Shown here: piece by piece, positions 1-8,586 of the stretch
Layout of the letters: each line of letters begins with the position of its first letter
Numbering within the stretch: position 1 is the first letter of the stretch
Assembly: GCF_000938255.1 (NCBI RefSeq)
Contig: NZ_JYMR01000004.1
Coordinates: forward strand, 393,185-457,184
Reading direction: 5' to 3'
Source: Bradyrhizobium sp. LTSP849
Lineage (GTDB): Bacteria > Pseudomonadota > Alphaproteobacteria > Rhizobiales > Xanthobacteraceae
DNA length: 64,000 nucleotides
Made by a program: the position numbers and the translations under genes
The notes under the pieces: model-generated
Database searches by the model: none
The model's input: only the letters and a program-made list of their open reading frames with translations
Told to the model about the DNA's origin: nothing

Positions 1-353
1 TGGCCCATCTTGATCGCGACCGCGCGCGCATTGATGCTTTTGAGGATCTGCCGCGACAGCGAATCGGGAACCATGCCGAGCGGCGCCGCATCGAGCACCA
101 GCGCCGCCGTGTTGGCCGCCGCGACGCGGTCGTTGAGCCGGTTGACCCAGAAATTGGCGATCGCGGGGACATAGAGCAGGCTCGCCGCGATCATCACCAG
201 GGGAACGGTCAGCAGCAGCAGCTTGCCGGACAGGCCAAGCCCCGCCGGCCCGCGCGACCGCGTCACCGGCGGGTCCGGCTGATCCATGACCCGATCTGTG
301 GCTCGATCCAAAGCTCTATCCAAGTCTTGGGTCGGCTGGAGGTCTGTCGCCAC
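1..353 (-). CDS. Probable sensor histidine kinase, N-terminal part (cut by window edge)
   Basis: Open reading frame running leftward off the window, so only about 117 residues are seen. I chose the GTG at 353 because an AGGGGC ribosome-binding site lies 7 bases upstream; an in-frame ATG at 287 (MDQPDPPVTRSRGP) is the alternative. After a short polar N-terminus comes one clear membrane segment (LLLLTVPLVMIAASLLYVPA) followed by what looks like the start of an extracytoplasmic sensor region. This resembles the beginning of membrane sensor kinases found beside rpmH in Bradyrhizobium-like genomes, but the kinase domain itself lies outside the window, so the function is inferred and only moderately supported. 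Confidence 0.5.
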   Translation of the reverse strand, partial: MATDLQPTQDLDRALDRATDRVMDQPDPPVTRSRGPAGLGLSGKLLLLTVPLVMIAASLLYVPAIANFWVNRLNDRVAAANTAALVLDAAPLGMVPDSLSRQILKSINARAVAIKMG

Positions 354-547
354 AAAATTCGCCCCTGCTGGCCTTGCTACTGGAGGACTGGCTATTGGAG
401 GATGCGACCCACACTAGGGCCGGTCAAATTACGGATCGCTAATCTCCCAAGGTGGGATGTAAGCGCTGATCCGGCGAGCCGCTACCTCAAGAGTTAAAAA
501 CCCCGCCGAAACAGTGATATTCATCCGACCTGTGCGGTCCTGCGACG

Positions 548-576
548 TTGACGAAGAGGGGACGCTCCCTTATAAG
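548..576 (+). promoter_or_regulatory. Sigma70-type promoter for rpmH-rnpA-yidC
   Basis: TTGACG at 548-553 and TATAAG at 571-576 are separated by exactly 17 bases, a near-ideal housekeeping promoter pointing at rpmH. The remaining leader (577-716) is about 140 nt and holds an imperfect palindrome around 639-660 (tggcccattttgggccgc) but no ORF I trust. The upstream half of this gene-free stretch (354-547) shows nothing else recognisable. Confidence 0.7.
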
Positions 577-716
577 CCGGCCAAATTGTCCGCGATGACC
601 CGGCGTGAAGCTGGGAGCGGCTCTCTTGGGGCCGGAAATGGCCCATTTTGGGCCGCATCTTCCGGACTTTACCCTTAATTCTACAGGCAAATTGCCCGGT
701 CAGCGGAGAAAAACCC

Positions 717-851
717 GTGAAGCGGACTTATCAACCCAGCAAACTGGTGCGCAAGCGTCGTCACGGCTTCCGGGCTCGTCTCGCCACTGCCGGCGGCCGC
801 AAGGTTCTCGCCGCACGCCGCGCCCGCGGCCGCAAGCGTCTGAGCGCCTGA
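717..851 (+). CDS. rpmH: 50S ribosomal protein L34
   Basis: A 44-residue, very basic protein ([18 protein letters not shown]...) that matches bacterial L34 along its whole length. It is a component of the large ribosomal subunit, bound to 23S rRNA. The start is a GTG at 717 with AGCGGAG upstream; longer in-frame starts would add residues absent from the family. It is followed after 27 bases by rnpA, the usual rpmH-rnpA pair. Confidence 0.97.
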   Translation: MKRTYQPSKLVRKRRHGFRARLATAGGRKVLAARRARGRKRLSA

Positions 852-878
852 GCCGGACCCCCTTTTTGGGATTTCATC

Positions 879-1274
879 ATGGATCGGCTGAGGCAGCGGG
901 CGGATTTCGTCGCCGTTGCCAATGGCGCGCGGGTGAATAGTCCCGCGTTCGTCCTGCAAAGCCTTGACCGCAGAAGCCTTGGCCGCGACGACAGCGGCCC
1001 GATCCGGATCGGCTTCACCGTTACCAAAAAGAACGGCAACGCCCCCGAGCGCAATCGCATCCGGCGCCGGCTTCGCGAAGTGGTGAAGCGGCTCGATCCG
1101 GTATCGATGCTACCCCATCATGATTATGTGCTGGTCGGACGCAGGGACGCGCTCACGCGCGACTTCGCGACCATGATCGACGATCTCCGCGCAGCGTTCA
1201 CAAAGCCCGCGCGGCAGGCGCACAAGGGACGCGGCCAAAAGCCCGCCCCAGCGACCAGCCGCAAACCGGATTGA
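879..1274 (+). CDS. rnpA: Ribonuclease P protein component
   Basis: 131-residue basic protein that binds the RNase P RNA and helps it process the 5' ends of tRNA precursors. The family core RIGFTVTKK (residues 43-51) and the RNR-type signature RNRIRRRLRE (58-67) are both present. The C-terminal 25 residues are a low-complexity Lys/Arg/Pro tail. It lies between rpmH and yidC in the normal order, 16 bases before yidC. The yidD gene that many bacteria place between rnpA and yidC is absent here. Confidence 0.96.
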   Translation: MDRLRQRADFVAVANGARVNSPAFVLQSLDRRSLGRDDSGPIRIGFTVTKKNGNAPERNRIRRRLREVVKRLDPVSMLPHHDYVLVGRRDALTRDFATMIDDLRAAFTKPARQAHKGRGQKPAPATSRKPD

Positions 1275-1290
1275 TGACGAGACAATAGTG

Positions 1291-3138
1291 ATGACCGACA
1301 ATCGCAACACCATCCTCGCCGTCATTCTGTCCGGCCTGGTGCTGATCGCCTGGCAGTATTTCTACAACGTGCCGGCGATGGAGAAGCAGCGCGCCCAGCA
1401 GCAGACGCAGGCCGAGCTCCAGAAGACCGCGCCGCAGCCGACGGCGTCCGCAACGCCGGGCGCCACACCGCAGTCCGGCAGTGCGCCGGCGCCCGCGACG
1501 ACCCCGGGCGCGAACCAGCAGGTCCAGCCGGTCGTGGCCCGCGACACCGCGATTGCAGCCAGCCCGCGCGTGAAGATCGACACACCGCGCCTCGCCGGCA
1601 GCATCGCGCTGAAGGGCGGCCGCATCGACGACCTCGCGCTGCTGCAATTCCGTGAGACGGTCGACCCGAAGTCGCCGCCGATCATCCTCTATTCGCCCTC
1701 GGGCACGGCAGAACCCTATTACGCCGAGTTCGGCTGGGTGGCGGCGACGGGCGTGACGGCGAAGATGCCGGACGCGCAGACCGTCTGGCAGCAGGACGGC
1801 AGCGGCAGCCTGACGCCGACCACGCCGGTGGTGCTGAAATATGACAATGGCGAAGGCCTCACCTTCCGCCGCACCATCTCGGTCGACGATCACTATCTCT
1901 TCACCGTCAAGGACGAGGTGAGCAATGTCGGCAATGCGCCGGTCAAGCTCTTCCCCTTCGCGCTGATCTCGCGCCACGGCACGCCGCAGGTCTCGGGCTA
2001 TTACATCCTGCATGAAGGCCTGATCGGCTATCTCGATGGCTTGCAGGAATACGCCTACAAGAAGATCGACGAAGCGAAGTCGGTGAGCTTCAAGGCCACC
2101 AACGGCTGGCTCGGCATGACCGATAAGTACTGGGCCTCGGCGTTGCTGCCCGACACCAGTGCCGAGCTTCAAGCGCGCTTCTCGTCGAACCTCAACGGCA
2201 ATGTGCACACCTACCAGACCGACTATCTGCTCGATCCCGTCACCGTCGCGATCGGCGGCACCGCAACCGCGAACGCGCGGCTGTTTGCGGGCGCCAAGGA
2301 AGCCGGCGTCGTCGGCGTGTTCCCGTTCGCAGGCCTCGGCGGCTACAACAAGGAGCTCGGCCTCAACCATTTCGATCTCTTGATCGACTGGGGCTGGTTC
2401 TACTTCATCACCAAGCCGATGTTCCTCGGGCTCGACTTCTTCTACCGCTTCTTCGGCAATTTCGGCATCTCGATCCTGCTCGTGACCGTGATCGTGAAGC
2501 TCTTGTTCTTCCCCTTGGCGAACAAGTCCTACGCCTCGATGGCGAAGATGAAGTCGATCCAGCCGCAGCTTGCGGTGCTGAAAGAGCGCTACCCTGACGA
2601 CAAGGTGAAGCAGCAGCAGGAGATGATGGAGATCTACCGCAAGGAGAAGATCAATCCGGTCGCCGGCTGTCTTCCCGTGGTGATCCAGATCCCGGTGTTC
2701 TTCTCGCTCTACAAGGTGCTGTTCGTCACCATCGAGATGCGGCACGCGCCATTCTTCGGCTGGATCAAGGATCTCTCCGCGCCCGATCCGACCAATCTGT
2801 TCACGCTGTTCGGCCTGATCCCGTTCGATCCGACCACGCTTCCCCTGTTCGGCCACTATCTCGCGCTCGGCATCTGGCCGATCATCATGGGCATCACGAT
2901 GTGGTTCCAGATGAAGCTGAACCCGACGCCGCCGGATCCGACCCAGCAGATGATCTTCAACTGGATGCCGCTGATCTTCACCTTCATGCTGGCGGGCTTC
3001 CCGGCGGGTCTCGTGATCTACTGGGCCTGGAACAACACGCTGTCGGTGCTCCAGCAGAGCTTCATCATGCGCCGCAACGGTGTGAAGGTGGAGCTGTTCG
3101 ATAATCTCAAGGCGACGTTCGCGAAGAAAGCGACGTAG
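1291..3138 (+). CDS. yidC: Membrane protein insertase YidC
   Basis: 615-residue inner-membrane insertase, usual length for the Gram-negative form. It inserts and folds membrane proteins alone or with SecYEG. Visible parts: N-terminal anchor MTDNRNTILAVILSGLVLIA (1-20), a Pro/Ala/Gln-rich linker to about residue 80, a large periplasmic domain to about 370, and the conserved C-terminal five-helix insertase core containing NPVAGCLPVVIQIPVFFSLY and NWMPLIFTFMLAGFPAGLVI. The ATG at 1291 is preferred; a GTG codon directly in front (1288) would only add one residue. It is the third gene of the rpmH transcription unit and is followed by a hairpin repeat. Confidence 0.97.
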   Translation: MTDNRNTILAVILSGLVLIAWQYFYNVPAMEKQRAQQQTQAELQKTAPQPTASATPGATPQSGSAPAPATTPGANQQVQPVVARDTAIAASPRVKIDTPRLAGSIALKGGRIDDLALLQFRETVDPKSPPIILYSPSGTAEPYYAEFGWVAATGVTAKMPDAQTVWQQDGSGSLTPTTPVVLKYDNGEGLTFRRTISVDDHYLFTVKDEVSNVGNAPVKLFPFALISRHGTPQVSGYYILHEGLIGYLDGLQEYAYKKIDEAKSVSFKATNGWLGMTDKYWASALLPDTSAELQARFSSNLNGNVHTYQTDYLLDPVTVAIGGTATANARLFAGAKEAGVVGVFPFAGLGGYNKELGLNHFDLLIDWGWFYFITKPMFLGLDFFYRFFGNFGISILLVTVIVKLLFFPLANKSYASMAKMKSIQPQLAVLKERYPDDKVKQQQEMMEIYRKEKINPVAGCLPVVIQIPVFFSLYKVLFVTIEMRHAPFFGWIKDLSAPDPTNLFTLFGLIPFDPTTLPLFGHYLALGIWPIIMGITMWFQMKLNPTPPDPTQQMIFNWMPLIFTFMLAGFPAGLVIYWAWNNTLSVLQQSFIMRRNGVKVELFDNLKATFAKKAT

Positions 3139-3141
3139 CTC

Positions 3142-3210
3142 CGTCATTGCGAGCGCTTCGCTTCCGCCTTCGCTCTTCGAGCTACGGCGGACAAGTCGCT
3201 CGCAATGACG
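3142..3210. repeat. Inverted-repeat element, cgtcattgcgagcg type
   Basis: Perfect 14-bp inverted arms, cgtcattgcgagcg (3142-3155) and cgctcgcaatgacg (3197-3210), around a 41-base centre. It sits in the gap between yidC and engB. I recognise this as one of the dispersed palindromic intergenic repeat types of Bradyrhizobium-like genomes; only one copy is in this window. Confidence 0.75.
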
Positions 3211-3234
3211 CGGTAAACAACTGAAAGCCTTCGC

Positions 3235-3888
3235 ATGACCGACGACAAAGATGCGAAGCTGATCGAGGCCGGGCGAAAACTGTTCACCCGCGACTGGCAG
3301 TTCATCTGGGCCTCGCCCTCGATTGCATCGCTGCCGCCGATGGCGGGGCTGGAGATCGCCTTTGCCGGCCGCTCCAATGTCGGCAAGTCGAGCCTGATCA
3401 ACGCGCTCACCGGCCGCAACGCGCTGGCGCGCACCTCGCACACGCCGGGCCGCACCCAGGAGCTGATCTTCTTCGAGGTCCCCGGCAAAGCCGACTTGCG
3501 GCTCGTCGACATGCCCGGCTACGGCTATGCCAAGGCGCCCAAGACCCAGGTCGCGTCCTGGACCGATCTGATCCACAAATTCCTGCTCGGCCGCGCCTCG
3601 CTCGCGCGGGTCTATTTGCTGATCGATGCGCGGCACGGGCTGAAGGACGTCGACCATGAAATCCTGGGCACGCTCGATCGCTCCGCCGTCAGCTATCAGA
3701 TCGTGCTGACCAAGGCCGACCAGGTGAAGGCATCGGAGCTTGCCGAGAGAATCGCCGAGACCGGCCTTGCGCTCGCCAAGCATCCCGCCGCGTTTCCGGA
3801 TGTGCTGACGACCTCGTCGCGCTCCGGGGCCGGAATGTCCGAGCTGCGCGCCGCGATGGCGAAGCTCCTGGAAGAGCGGACATCGTAA
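3235..3888 (+). CDS. engB: Ribosome biogenesis GTPase EngB (YihA/YsxC)
   Basis: 217-residue Era-like GTPase required for late assembly of the large ribosomal subunit. Nucleotide-binding motifs are intact: G1 GRSNVGKSS (45-53), G2 PGRT (71-74), G3 DMPGYG (92-97) and G4 TKAD (159-162). Its position just after yidC is common in alphaproteobacteria. The stop codon TAA overlaps the ATG of the next gene by one base, implying translational coupling with the DUF423 protein. Confidence 0.95.
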   Translation: MTDDKDAKLIEAGRKLFTRDWQFIWASPSIASLPPMAGLEIAFAGRSNVGKSSLINALTGRNALARTSHTPGRTQELIFFEVPGKADLRLVDMPGYGYAKAPKTQVASWTDLIHKFLLGRASLARVYLLIDARHGLKDVDHEILGTLDRSAVSYQIVLTKADQVKASELAERIAETGLALAKHPAAFPDVLTTSSRSGAGMSELRAAMAKLLEERTS

Positions 3889-4253
3889 TGGCCGTGTTCC
3901 GCCTGTTGATTGGGCTTGCCGGTTTGATGGGCGCCGCCGGCGTGGCGCTGGCGGCCGCGTCCGCGCACGGCGGCGATGCGAGCCGGCTCGCCTCCGCCAG
4001 CGCCATGCTGCTGTTTCATGCAACTGCCATACTTGCGACCGTCGCGCTGCTCACGCACGGCCTTCTGCACGGCGGAATTGGCCTCATGGCAGCGTTCGGC
4101 TTCGTGATCGCAGCCACGCTGTTCGCGGGCGACCTCACCGTGCGGCAATACGCCGGGCATTCGCTGTTTCCCTACGCCGCGCCGACCGGCGGAACGCTGA
4201 TGATCGTGAGCTGGCTGGCGGTGACGCTGGCAGCGGTGGTGCCCAAGCGCTGA
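3888..4253 (+). CDS. DUF423 family small membrane protein
   Basis: 121-residue protein with about four hydrophobic segments and little else, matching the DUF423 family of small inner-membrane proteins. Family hallmarks visible are the glycine/alanine-rich first helix (GLMGAAGVALAAASAHGG), a central FHATAILA segment and the C-terminal APTGGTLMIVSWLAV. The function of DUF423 proteins is unknown. The gene starts inside the engB stop codon and is the last gene before a hairpin repeat pair, so it probably ends the transcription unit. Confidence 0.8.
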   Translation: MAVFRLLIGLAGLMGAAGVALAAASAHGGDASRLASASAMLLFHATAILATVALLTHGLLHGGIGLMAAFGFVIAATLFAGDLTVRQYAGHSLFPYAAPTGGTLMIVSWLAVTLAAVVPKR

Positions 4254-4256
4254 TCC

Positions 4257-4343
4257 GTAGCCCGGATGGAGCGAAGCGCAATCCGGGACCGCTGGCGCTT
4301 TTGGCACCGACCCCGGATTACGCTTCCGCTCCATCCGGGCTAC
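4257..4343. repeat. Paired palindromic repeat, gtagcccggatggagcgaag type, copy 1
   Basis: Two inverted copies of a unit beginning gtagcccggatggagcgaag, one at 4257 and its reverse complement ending at 4343. Each unit is itself a hairpin (cccggat pairing with atccggg). The same pair recurs at 7297-7382. Located immediately after a stop codon, it could also act as an mRNA 3'-end stabiliser or terminator. Confidence 0.85.
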
Positions 4344-4430
4344 GCAGCTACATACCAGTCCCACTTTGCGCCTCGCCCGCCAATCAGATAGAACGCAGGC
4401 CGCGTTTGTCCCGCCAGCGAGATCTGCCAG

Positions 4431-5318
4431 ATGACCGAAATCTCCCCGCTCGACCAGGCCCGCATCCTGTCCGAAGCGCTGCCGCACATGCAGCAGTATG
4501 ACGAAGAAACCATCGTCATCAAATATGGCGGCCATGCCATGGGTGACGAGGAGACCGCGAGGAATTTTGCCCGCGACATCGTGCTGCTCGAGCAGACCGC
4601 GATCAACCCGGTGGTGGTGCATGGCGGCGGGCCGCAGATCGCGACCATGCTCAAGCGCCTCGGCATCGTCTCAGAATTCGCAGCCGGCCTGCGCATCACC
4701 GATGCCGCGACCATCGAGATCGTCGAGATGGTGCTCGCCGGCTCCGTCAACAAGCAGATCGTCGGCTACATCAACGAAGCCGGCGGCAAGGCCGTGGGCC
4801 TGTCAGGCAAGGACGCCAACATGGTGAAGGCGTCGAAGACGACGCGCACCATCATCGATCCGGACTCGCATATCGAGAAGGCGGTCGATCTCGGCTTCGT
4901 CGGCGACCCCGAGAAGGTCGACCTCACGCTGCTGAACCAGCTCATCGGCTATGAGCTGATCCCGGTGCTGGCGCCGCTGGCGACCTCGAAAGATGGCCAG
5001 ACGCTGAATGTCAACGCCGACACTTTTGCGGGTGCGGTTGCCGGCGCGCTGAAGGCAAAACGTCTGCTGCTGCTCACCGACGTGCCGGGCGTGCTCGACA
5101 AGTCGAAGAAGCTGATCCCGCAGCTTTCGATCAAGGACGCGCGAAAGCTGATCGCCGACGGCACCATTTCCGGCGGCATGATCCCGAAGGTCGAGACCTG
5201 CATCTACGCACTCGAACAGGGCGTCGAGGGCGTCGTCATCATCGACGGCAAGATGCAGCACGCGGTGCTGCTCGAGCTCTTCACCAACACGGGCACGGGA
5301 ACGCTGATCCACAAGTGA
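4431..5318 (+). CDS. argB: Acetylglutamate kinase
   Basis: 295-residue amino-acid kinase that phosphorylates N-acetyl-L-glutamate, the second step of arginine synthesis. The phosphate-binding lysine motif KYGGHAM (31-37) and the glycine loop VHGGGPQI (63-70) are intact, as are the C-terminal ATP-binding segments ([12 protein letters not shown] and [14 protein letters not shown]). The length and N-terminal extension match the arginine-inhibited hexameric type, so feedback control by arginine is likely (inference). The TGA overlaps the next gene's ATG by one base. Confidence 0.97.
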   Translation: MTEISPLDQARILSEALPHMQQYDEETIVIKYGGHAMGDEETARNFARDIVLLEQTAINPVVVHGGGPQIATMLKRLGIVSEFAAGLRITDAATIEIVEMVLAGSVNKQIVGYINEAGGKAVGLSGKDANMVKASKTTRTIIDPDSHIEKAVDLGFVGDPEKVDLTLLNQLIGYELIPVLAPLATSKDGQTLNVNADTFAGAVAGALKAKRLLLLTDVPGVLDKSKKLIPQLSIKDARKLIADGTISGGMIPKVETCIYALEQGVEGVVIIDGKMQHAVLLELFTNTGTGTLIHK

Positions 5319-6397
5319 TGAGCGAGCGGCCAAGGACCGAGGGCGCCCCGCCCGCGCTTGACGAGCGCGGGACGAGGCCTCGCCGTCGCTCGGTCGTGAC
5401 CCGTTTCCTGATGACGCTGCCGGCAGCAGTCGTGTCATTCGTCTTCTCCTCCGCACCGGCCGTCGCCGACCTCAAGATCTGCAACCGCATGTCCTATGTC
5501 GTCGAGGCCGCGATCGGCATCGACGACAAGGCGGCGACTGCGACGCGGGGCTGGTTCAGGATCGATCCCGCCACCTGCCGCGTGGTGGTGCAGGGCACGC
5601 TCTCGGCCGACCGCATCCTGCTCAATGCGCGTGCGCTCGGCGTCTATGGCGCTTCGCCCATCCCCCAGAACGGCAGCGACATGCTTTGCGTCGCGCAAGA
5701 CAATTTCGTCATCGCGGCCGCGCGACAGTGCCGCGCCGGCCAGACCCAGGCTGCCTTCACCCAGATCACGCCGACGCAGAGCGACGACGGCAATTTCACC
5801 GCCTATCTCGCCGAGGATTCCGAATATGACGACGAACAGGCGCGGCTCGCCGGCATCCAACGGCTGCTGCTGATCGCCGGCTATGATGCAGCCCCGATCG
5901 ACGGCGTCGACGGGCCGAAGACGCAAGGTGCCCTTGCCGCGTTCCTGAAAAGCCGCGGGCTGCCATCCGACATCGTCTCGTCGCCGAACTTCTTCAAGAC
6001 CATGGTCGACGCGGTGCAGACGCCATCGCCGAGCGGCCTGACCTGGTGCAACGACACGCCGCACAAGGTAATGGCGGCGGTTGCCGCCGACGACGGCAAG
6101 TCGGTGACGAGCCGCGGCTGGTATCGCATCGATCCCAAGACCTGCCTGCATCCCGACGTGACCGGCACACCGAAACAGATCTTCAGCTTCGCCGAAGCCG
6201 TCGATACCGACAACCGCGTTATCAAGCAGCAGGACAAGCCGTTGAACTGGGGCGGCGACAGGCAGCTCTGCACGCGCGAGACCAAGTTCGAGACCAACGA
6301 GCAAAGCGATTGTCCCGCGCGCGGATTTGCGGCGACGGGTTTTGGCGCCGTGGACATGTCGAGCGGCGGCAAGACGCTGCGCTTTGCGGTGCCGTGA
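5318..6397 (+). CDS. Exported DUF1036 protein with two DUF1036 repeats and a peptidoglycan-binding-like insert
   Basis: 359 residues. After a basic leader comes a hydrophobic export signal (about 26-50, ending SSAPAVA), so the protein is probably periplasmic. Two homologous blocks follow: CNRMSYVVEAAIGIDD...GWFRIDPATC (55-87) and CNDTPHKVMAAVAADD...GWYRIDPKTC (244-276), both matching DUF1036, a small Cys-containing domain of unknown role. Between them, residues about 178-214 (IQRLLLIAGYDAAPIDGVDG plus KTQGALAAF) read like a PG_binding_1 module, which binds peptidoglycan in other proteins. The ATG at 5318 overlaps argB; a GTG at 5315 is possible. Role unknown; a cell-envelope function is inferred. 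Confidence 0.8.
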   Translation: MSERPRTEGAPPALDERGTRPRRRSVVTRFLMTLPAAVVSFVFSSAPAVADLKICNRMSYVVEAAIGIDDKAATATRGWFRIDPATCRVVVQGTLSADRILLNARALGVYGASPIPQNGSDMLCVAQDNFVIAAARQCRAGQTQAAFTQITPTQSDDGNFTAYLAEDSEYDDEQARLAGIQRLLLIAGYDAAPIDGVDGPKTQGALAAFLKSRGLPSDIVSSPNFFKTMVDAVQTPSPSGLTWCNDTPHKVMAAVAADDGKSVTSRGWYRIDPKTCLHPDVTGTPKQIFSFAEAVDTDNRVIKQQDKPLNWGGDRQLCTRETKFETNEQSDCPARGFAATGFGAVDMSSGGKTLRFAVP

Positions 6398-6437
6398 TGG
6401 TGATGGTGTGATCAGCTCTAGCGCCACAAACACCCGT

Positions 6438-6554
6438 GTCGTCCCGGCGAAGGCCGGGACCCATAACCCCAGGATTGGGTTTGACGAAGAACGACGACCA
6501 GAGTGCCTCATTGATAGATCACGCGGTATGGGTCCCGGCCTTCGCCGGGACGAC
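6438..6554. repeat. Inverted hairpin pair, gtcgtcccggcgaaggc type (family B), gene-less
   Basis: Left arm starting gtcgtcccggcgaaggccgg at 6438 and an inverted right arm ending gccgggacgac at 6554. Each arm folds as an 8-bp stem GTCCCGGC/GCCGGGAC with a GAAG loop, followed by a cccata tail that also pairs between arms. The spacer (about 50 nt) resembles those of the copies at 40558 and 48671. Same architecture as the gene-bearing element at 44351-44747 but without a gene. Confidence 0.9.
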
Positions 6555-6599
6555 GGCGGAAAGTGGGCCACGCTTGCGAGTAGCAGATAGAGATTTGAT

Positions 6600-7292
6600 A
6601 TGAGCCCACCCCGCCGCACCTTCGCCCATATCGACACCTGGATGTTCGACCTCGACAACACGCTCTACCCGCATCACGTCAATCTGTGGCAGCAGGTCGA
6701 TGCGCGGATCGGGGAGTTCGTTTGCAACTGGCTGAACGTGAGCCCTGCGGAAGCGCGCAAAATCCAGAAGGATTATTATTTGCGCTTCGGCACCACGATG
6801 CGCGGCATGATGACCCTGCATGGCGTGCGCGCCGACGACTATCTCGCTTACGTCCACAAGATCGACCACTCGCCGCTGGAGCCGAACCCGCAGCTCGGCG
6901 AAGCGATCGCGAAACTCCCGGGACGCAAGCTGATCCTCACCAACGGCTCGGTCGACCATGTCGACGCCGTGCTGGCGCGGCTCGGCCTCGCCTCGCATTT
7001 CGACGGCGTGTTCGACATCATCGCCGCCGGGTTCGAGCCGAAGCCCGCGCCGCAGACCTATCAGAAATTCCTCGCAGACCATTCGGTCGATCCGACACGC
7101 GCCGCCATGTTCGAGGACCTCGCCCGCAACCTCACCGTTCCGCACCAGCTCGGCACGACCACGGTGCTGGTGGTGCCTGACGGCACCAAGGAAGTGGTGC
7201 GCGAGGACTGGGAACTGGAGGGGCGCGATGCGGCCTATGTCGACCACGTCACGGACGATCTGGCGGGGTTTTTGGCGGGGCTGTCACGTTAG
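6600..7292 (+). CDS. HAD-superfamily pyrimidine 5'-nucleotidase
   Basis: 230-residue haloacid-dehalogenase-type phosphatase of the SDT1/YjjG-like pyrimidine 5'-nucleotidase group, expected to remove phosphate from pyrimidine nucleoside monophosphates. Motif I is FDLDNTLYP (16-24; the first Asp is the nucleophile and the second the acid/base), motif II is ILTNGS, and motif IV is MFEDLARN. The HHxNLWxQVDxRI segment after motif I is typical of this subgroup. It stands alone between two repeat elements, so its operon partners are unclear; the exact substrate is inferred from family. Confidence 0.85.
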   Translation: MSPPRRTFAHIDTWMFDLDNTLYPHHVNLWQQVDARIGEFVCNWLNVSPAEARKIQKDYYLRFGTTMRGMMTLHGVRADDYLAYVHKIDHSPLEPNPQLGEAIAKLPGRKLILTNGSVDHVDAVLARLGLASHFDGVFDIIAAGFEPKPAPQTYQKFLADHSVDPTRAAMFEDLARNLTVPHQLGTTTVLVVPDGTKEVVREDWELEGRDAAYVDHVTDDLAGFLAGLSR

Positions 7293-7296
7293 GCCC

Positions 7297-7382
7297 GTAG
7301 CCCGGATGGAGCGAAGCGAAATCCGGGACATCGCACCGCAGGAGAGACTTTCCCGGATTGCGCTTCGCTCCATCCGGGCTAC
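7297..7382. repeat. Paired palindromic repeat, gtagcccggatggagcgaag type, copy 2
   Basis: Same inverted pair as at 4257-4343: gtagcccggatggagcgaag at the left and its reverse complement ending gggctac at 7382, again starting within a few bases of a stop codon. The inner spacer differs from copy 1, while the arms are nearly identical. Confidence 0.85.
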
Positions 7383-7495
7383 AGGGCTCGCGCGCCCCGG
7401 GACGACGGCGGAGTATGCCTTGACTCCTCCCCGCCAAATCCCGAAAAAGCCTCCCAATCCGCCCCAAATTCCCGTCCGTCTCTGAGGAAATCCCG

Positions 7496-8341
7496 ATGTC
7501 CCTGTCCGCCCTCGAATCCACCATCAACAGCGCTTTCGACGCGCGCGACGGCATCTCGACCTCGACCAAGGGTGAGGTGCGCGAGGCCGTGGACCAGGTG
7601 CTGGAGACCTTGGACAAGGGCGAGGCGCGCGTCGCCGAGCGCGGGGCCGACGGCAAGTGGAAGGTCAATCAATGGCTGAAGAAGGCCGTGCTGCTCTCCT
7701 TCCGCCTCAACGACATGGACGTCATTGGCGGCGGTCCCGGCAAGGCGAGCTGGTGGGACAAGGTGCCCTCCAAGTTCGAAGGCTGGGGCCCGAATCGTTT
7801 TCGCGACGCCGGGTTTCGTGCGGTGCCGGGCGCCATCGTCCGCCGCTCGGCCTTCATCGCCAAGAACGTCGTGCTGATGCCGTCCTTCGTCAATCTCGGC
7901 GCCTATGTCGATGAGAGCACCATGGTCGACACCTGGGCGACCGTCGGCTCCTGCGCGCAGATCGGCAAGCGCGTGCACATCTCCGGCGGCGCCGGCATCG
8001 GCGGCGTGCTCGAGCCGCTCCAGGCCGAGCCCGTCATCATCGAGGACGATTGCTTCATCGGCGCACGCTCCGAGGTCGCCGAGGGCGTCATCGTGCGCAA
8101 GGGCGCGGTGCTGGCGATGGGCGTGTTTCTTGGCGCCTCGACCAAGATCGTCGATCGCGAGACCGGCGAGATCTTCATCGGCGAAGTGCCGGAATATTCC
8201 GTCGTCGTCCCCGGCGCGCTGCCCGGCAAGCCCATGAAGAACGGCCAGATCGGCCCGAGCACCGCCTGCGCCGTCATCGTCAAGCGCGTCGACGAGCGCA
8301 CGCGGTCGAAGACCAGCATCAACGAGCTGCTGCGGGATTGA
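7496..8341 (+). CDS. dapD: 2,3,4,5-tetrahydropyridine-2,6-dicarboxylate N-succinyltransferase
   Basis: 281-residue enzyme that transfers succinyl from succinyl-CoA to tetrahydrodipicolinate in the lysine/meso-diaminopimelate pathway. The N-terminal helical domain (to about 100) is followed by the left-handed beta-helix made of hexapeptide repeats (about 108-215, with stretches such as [20 protein letters not shown] and [16 protein letters not shown]). GAGGAAA-type SD (gaggaaa) precedes the ATG at 7496. dapE, a later enzyme of the same pathway, lies 0.9 kb downstream. Confidence 0.97.
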   Translation: MSLSALESTINSAFDARDGISTSTKGEVREAVDQVLETLDKGEARVAERGADGKWKVNQWLKKAVLLSFRLNDMDVIGGGPGKASWWDKVPSKFEGWGPNRFRDAGFRAVPGAIVRRSAFIAKNVVLMPSFVNLGAYVDESTMVDTWATVGSCAQIGKRVHISGGAGIGGVLEPLQAEPVIIEDDCFIGARSEVAEGVIVRKGAVLAMGVFLGASTKIVDRETGEIFIGEVPEYSVVVPGALPGKPMKNGQIGPSTACAVIVKRVDERTRSKTSINELLRD

Positions 8342-8370
8342 GTTCGGGCCGCGAGCCCCAATCCCTCACC

Positions 8371-8507
8371 GTCCCCCTGAGGTGCGCGCCCTGCAACGCA
8401 GGGCAAGCCTCGAAGGGCGACGGCCCGGCTGACGCATCTCGGCCGTCCATCCTTCGAGGCTCGCCATGGCGCGCGTTGCGCCCCATGGCTCGCACCTCAG
8501 GATGACG
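8371..8507. repeat. Long inverted repeat element, cctgaggtgcgagccatggg type
   Basis: Arms ccctgaggtgcgcgccctgc (from about 8375) and, inverted, gccccatggctcgcacctcagg (to about 8502), with an inner pair of ccttcgagg/cctcgaagg sequences. A related element is at 62571-62694. It occupies most of the gap between dapD and the DUF805 gene; no gene was seen in it. Confidence 0.75.
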
Positions 8508-8586
8508 GGTTAAGTAGCGGATCGAACCCACCCTCCCTCCATCGCGACCAATTCCCGGGCGGCCTCGACCGCCCGGAGCCTTTGGC

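Noticed and set aside
639..660. Palindrome near rpmH as a possible DnaA box or origin
   Set aside because: It does not match the TTATCCACA DnaA consensus, and no dnaA or AT-rich unwinding region is present.
1198..4023. Long open frame on the minus strand across rnpA, yidC and engB
   Set aside because: It is antisense to three well-recognised genes; its product is Arg/His/Asp-rich low-complexity sequence typical of a shadow frame in high-GC DNA.
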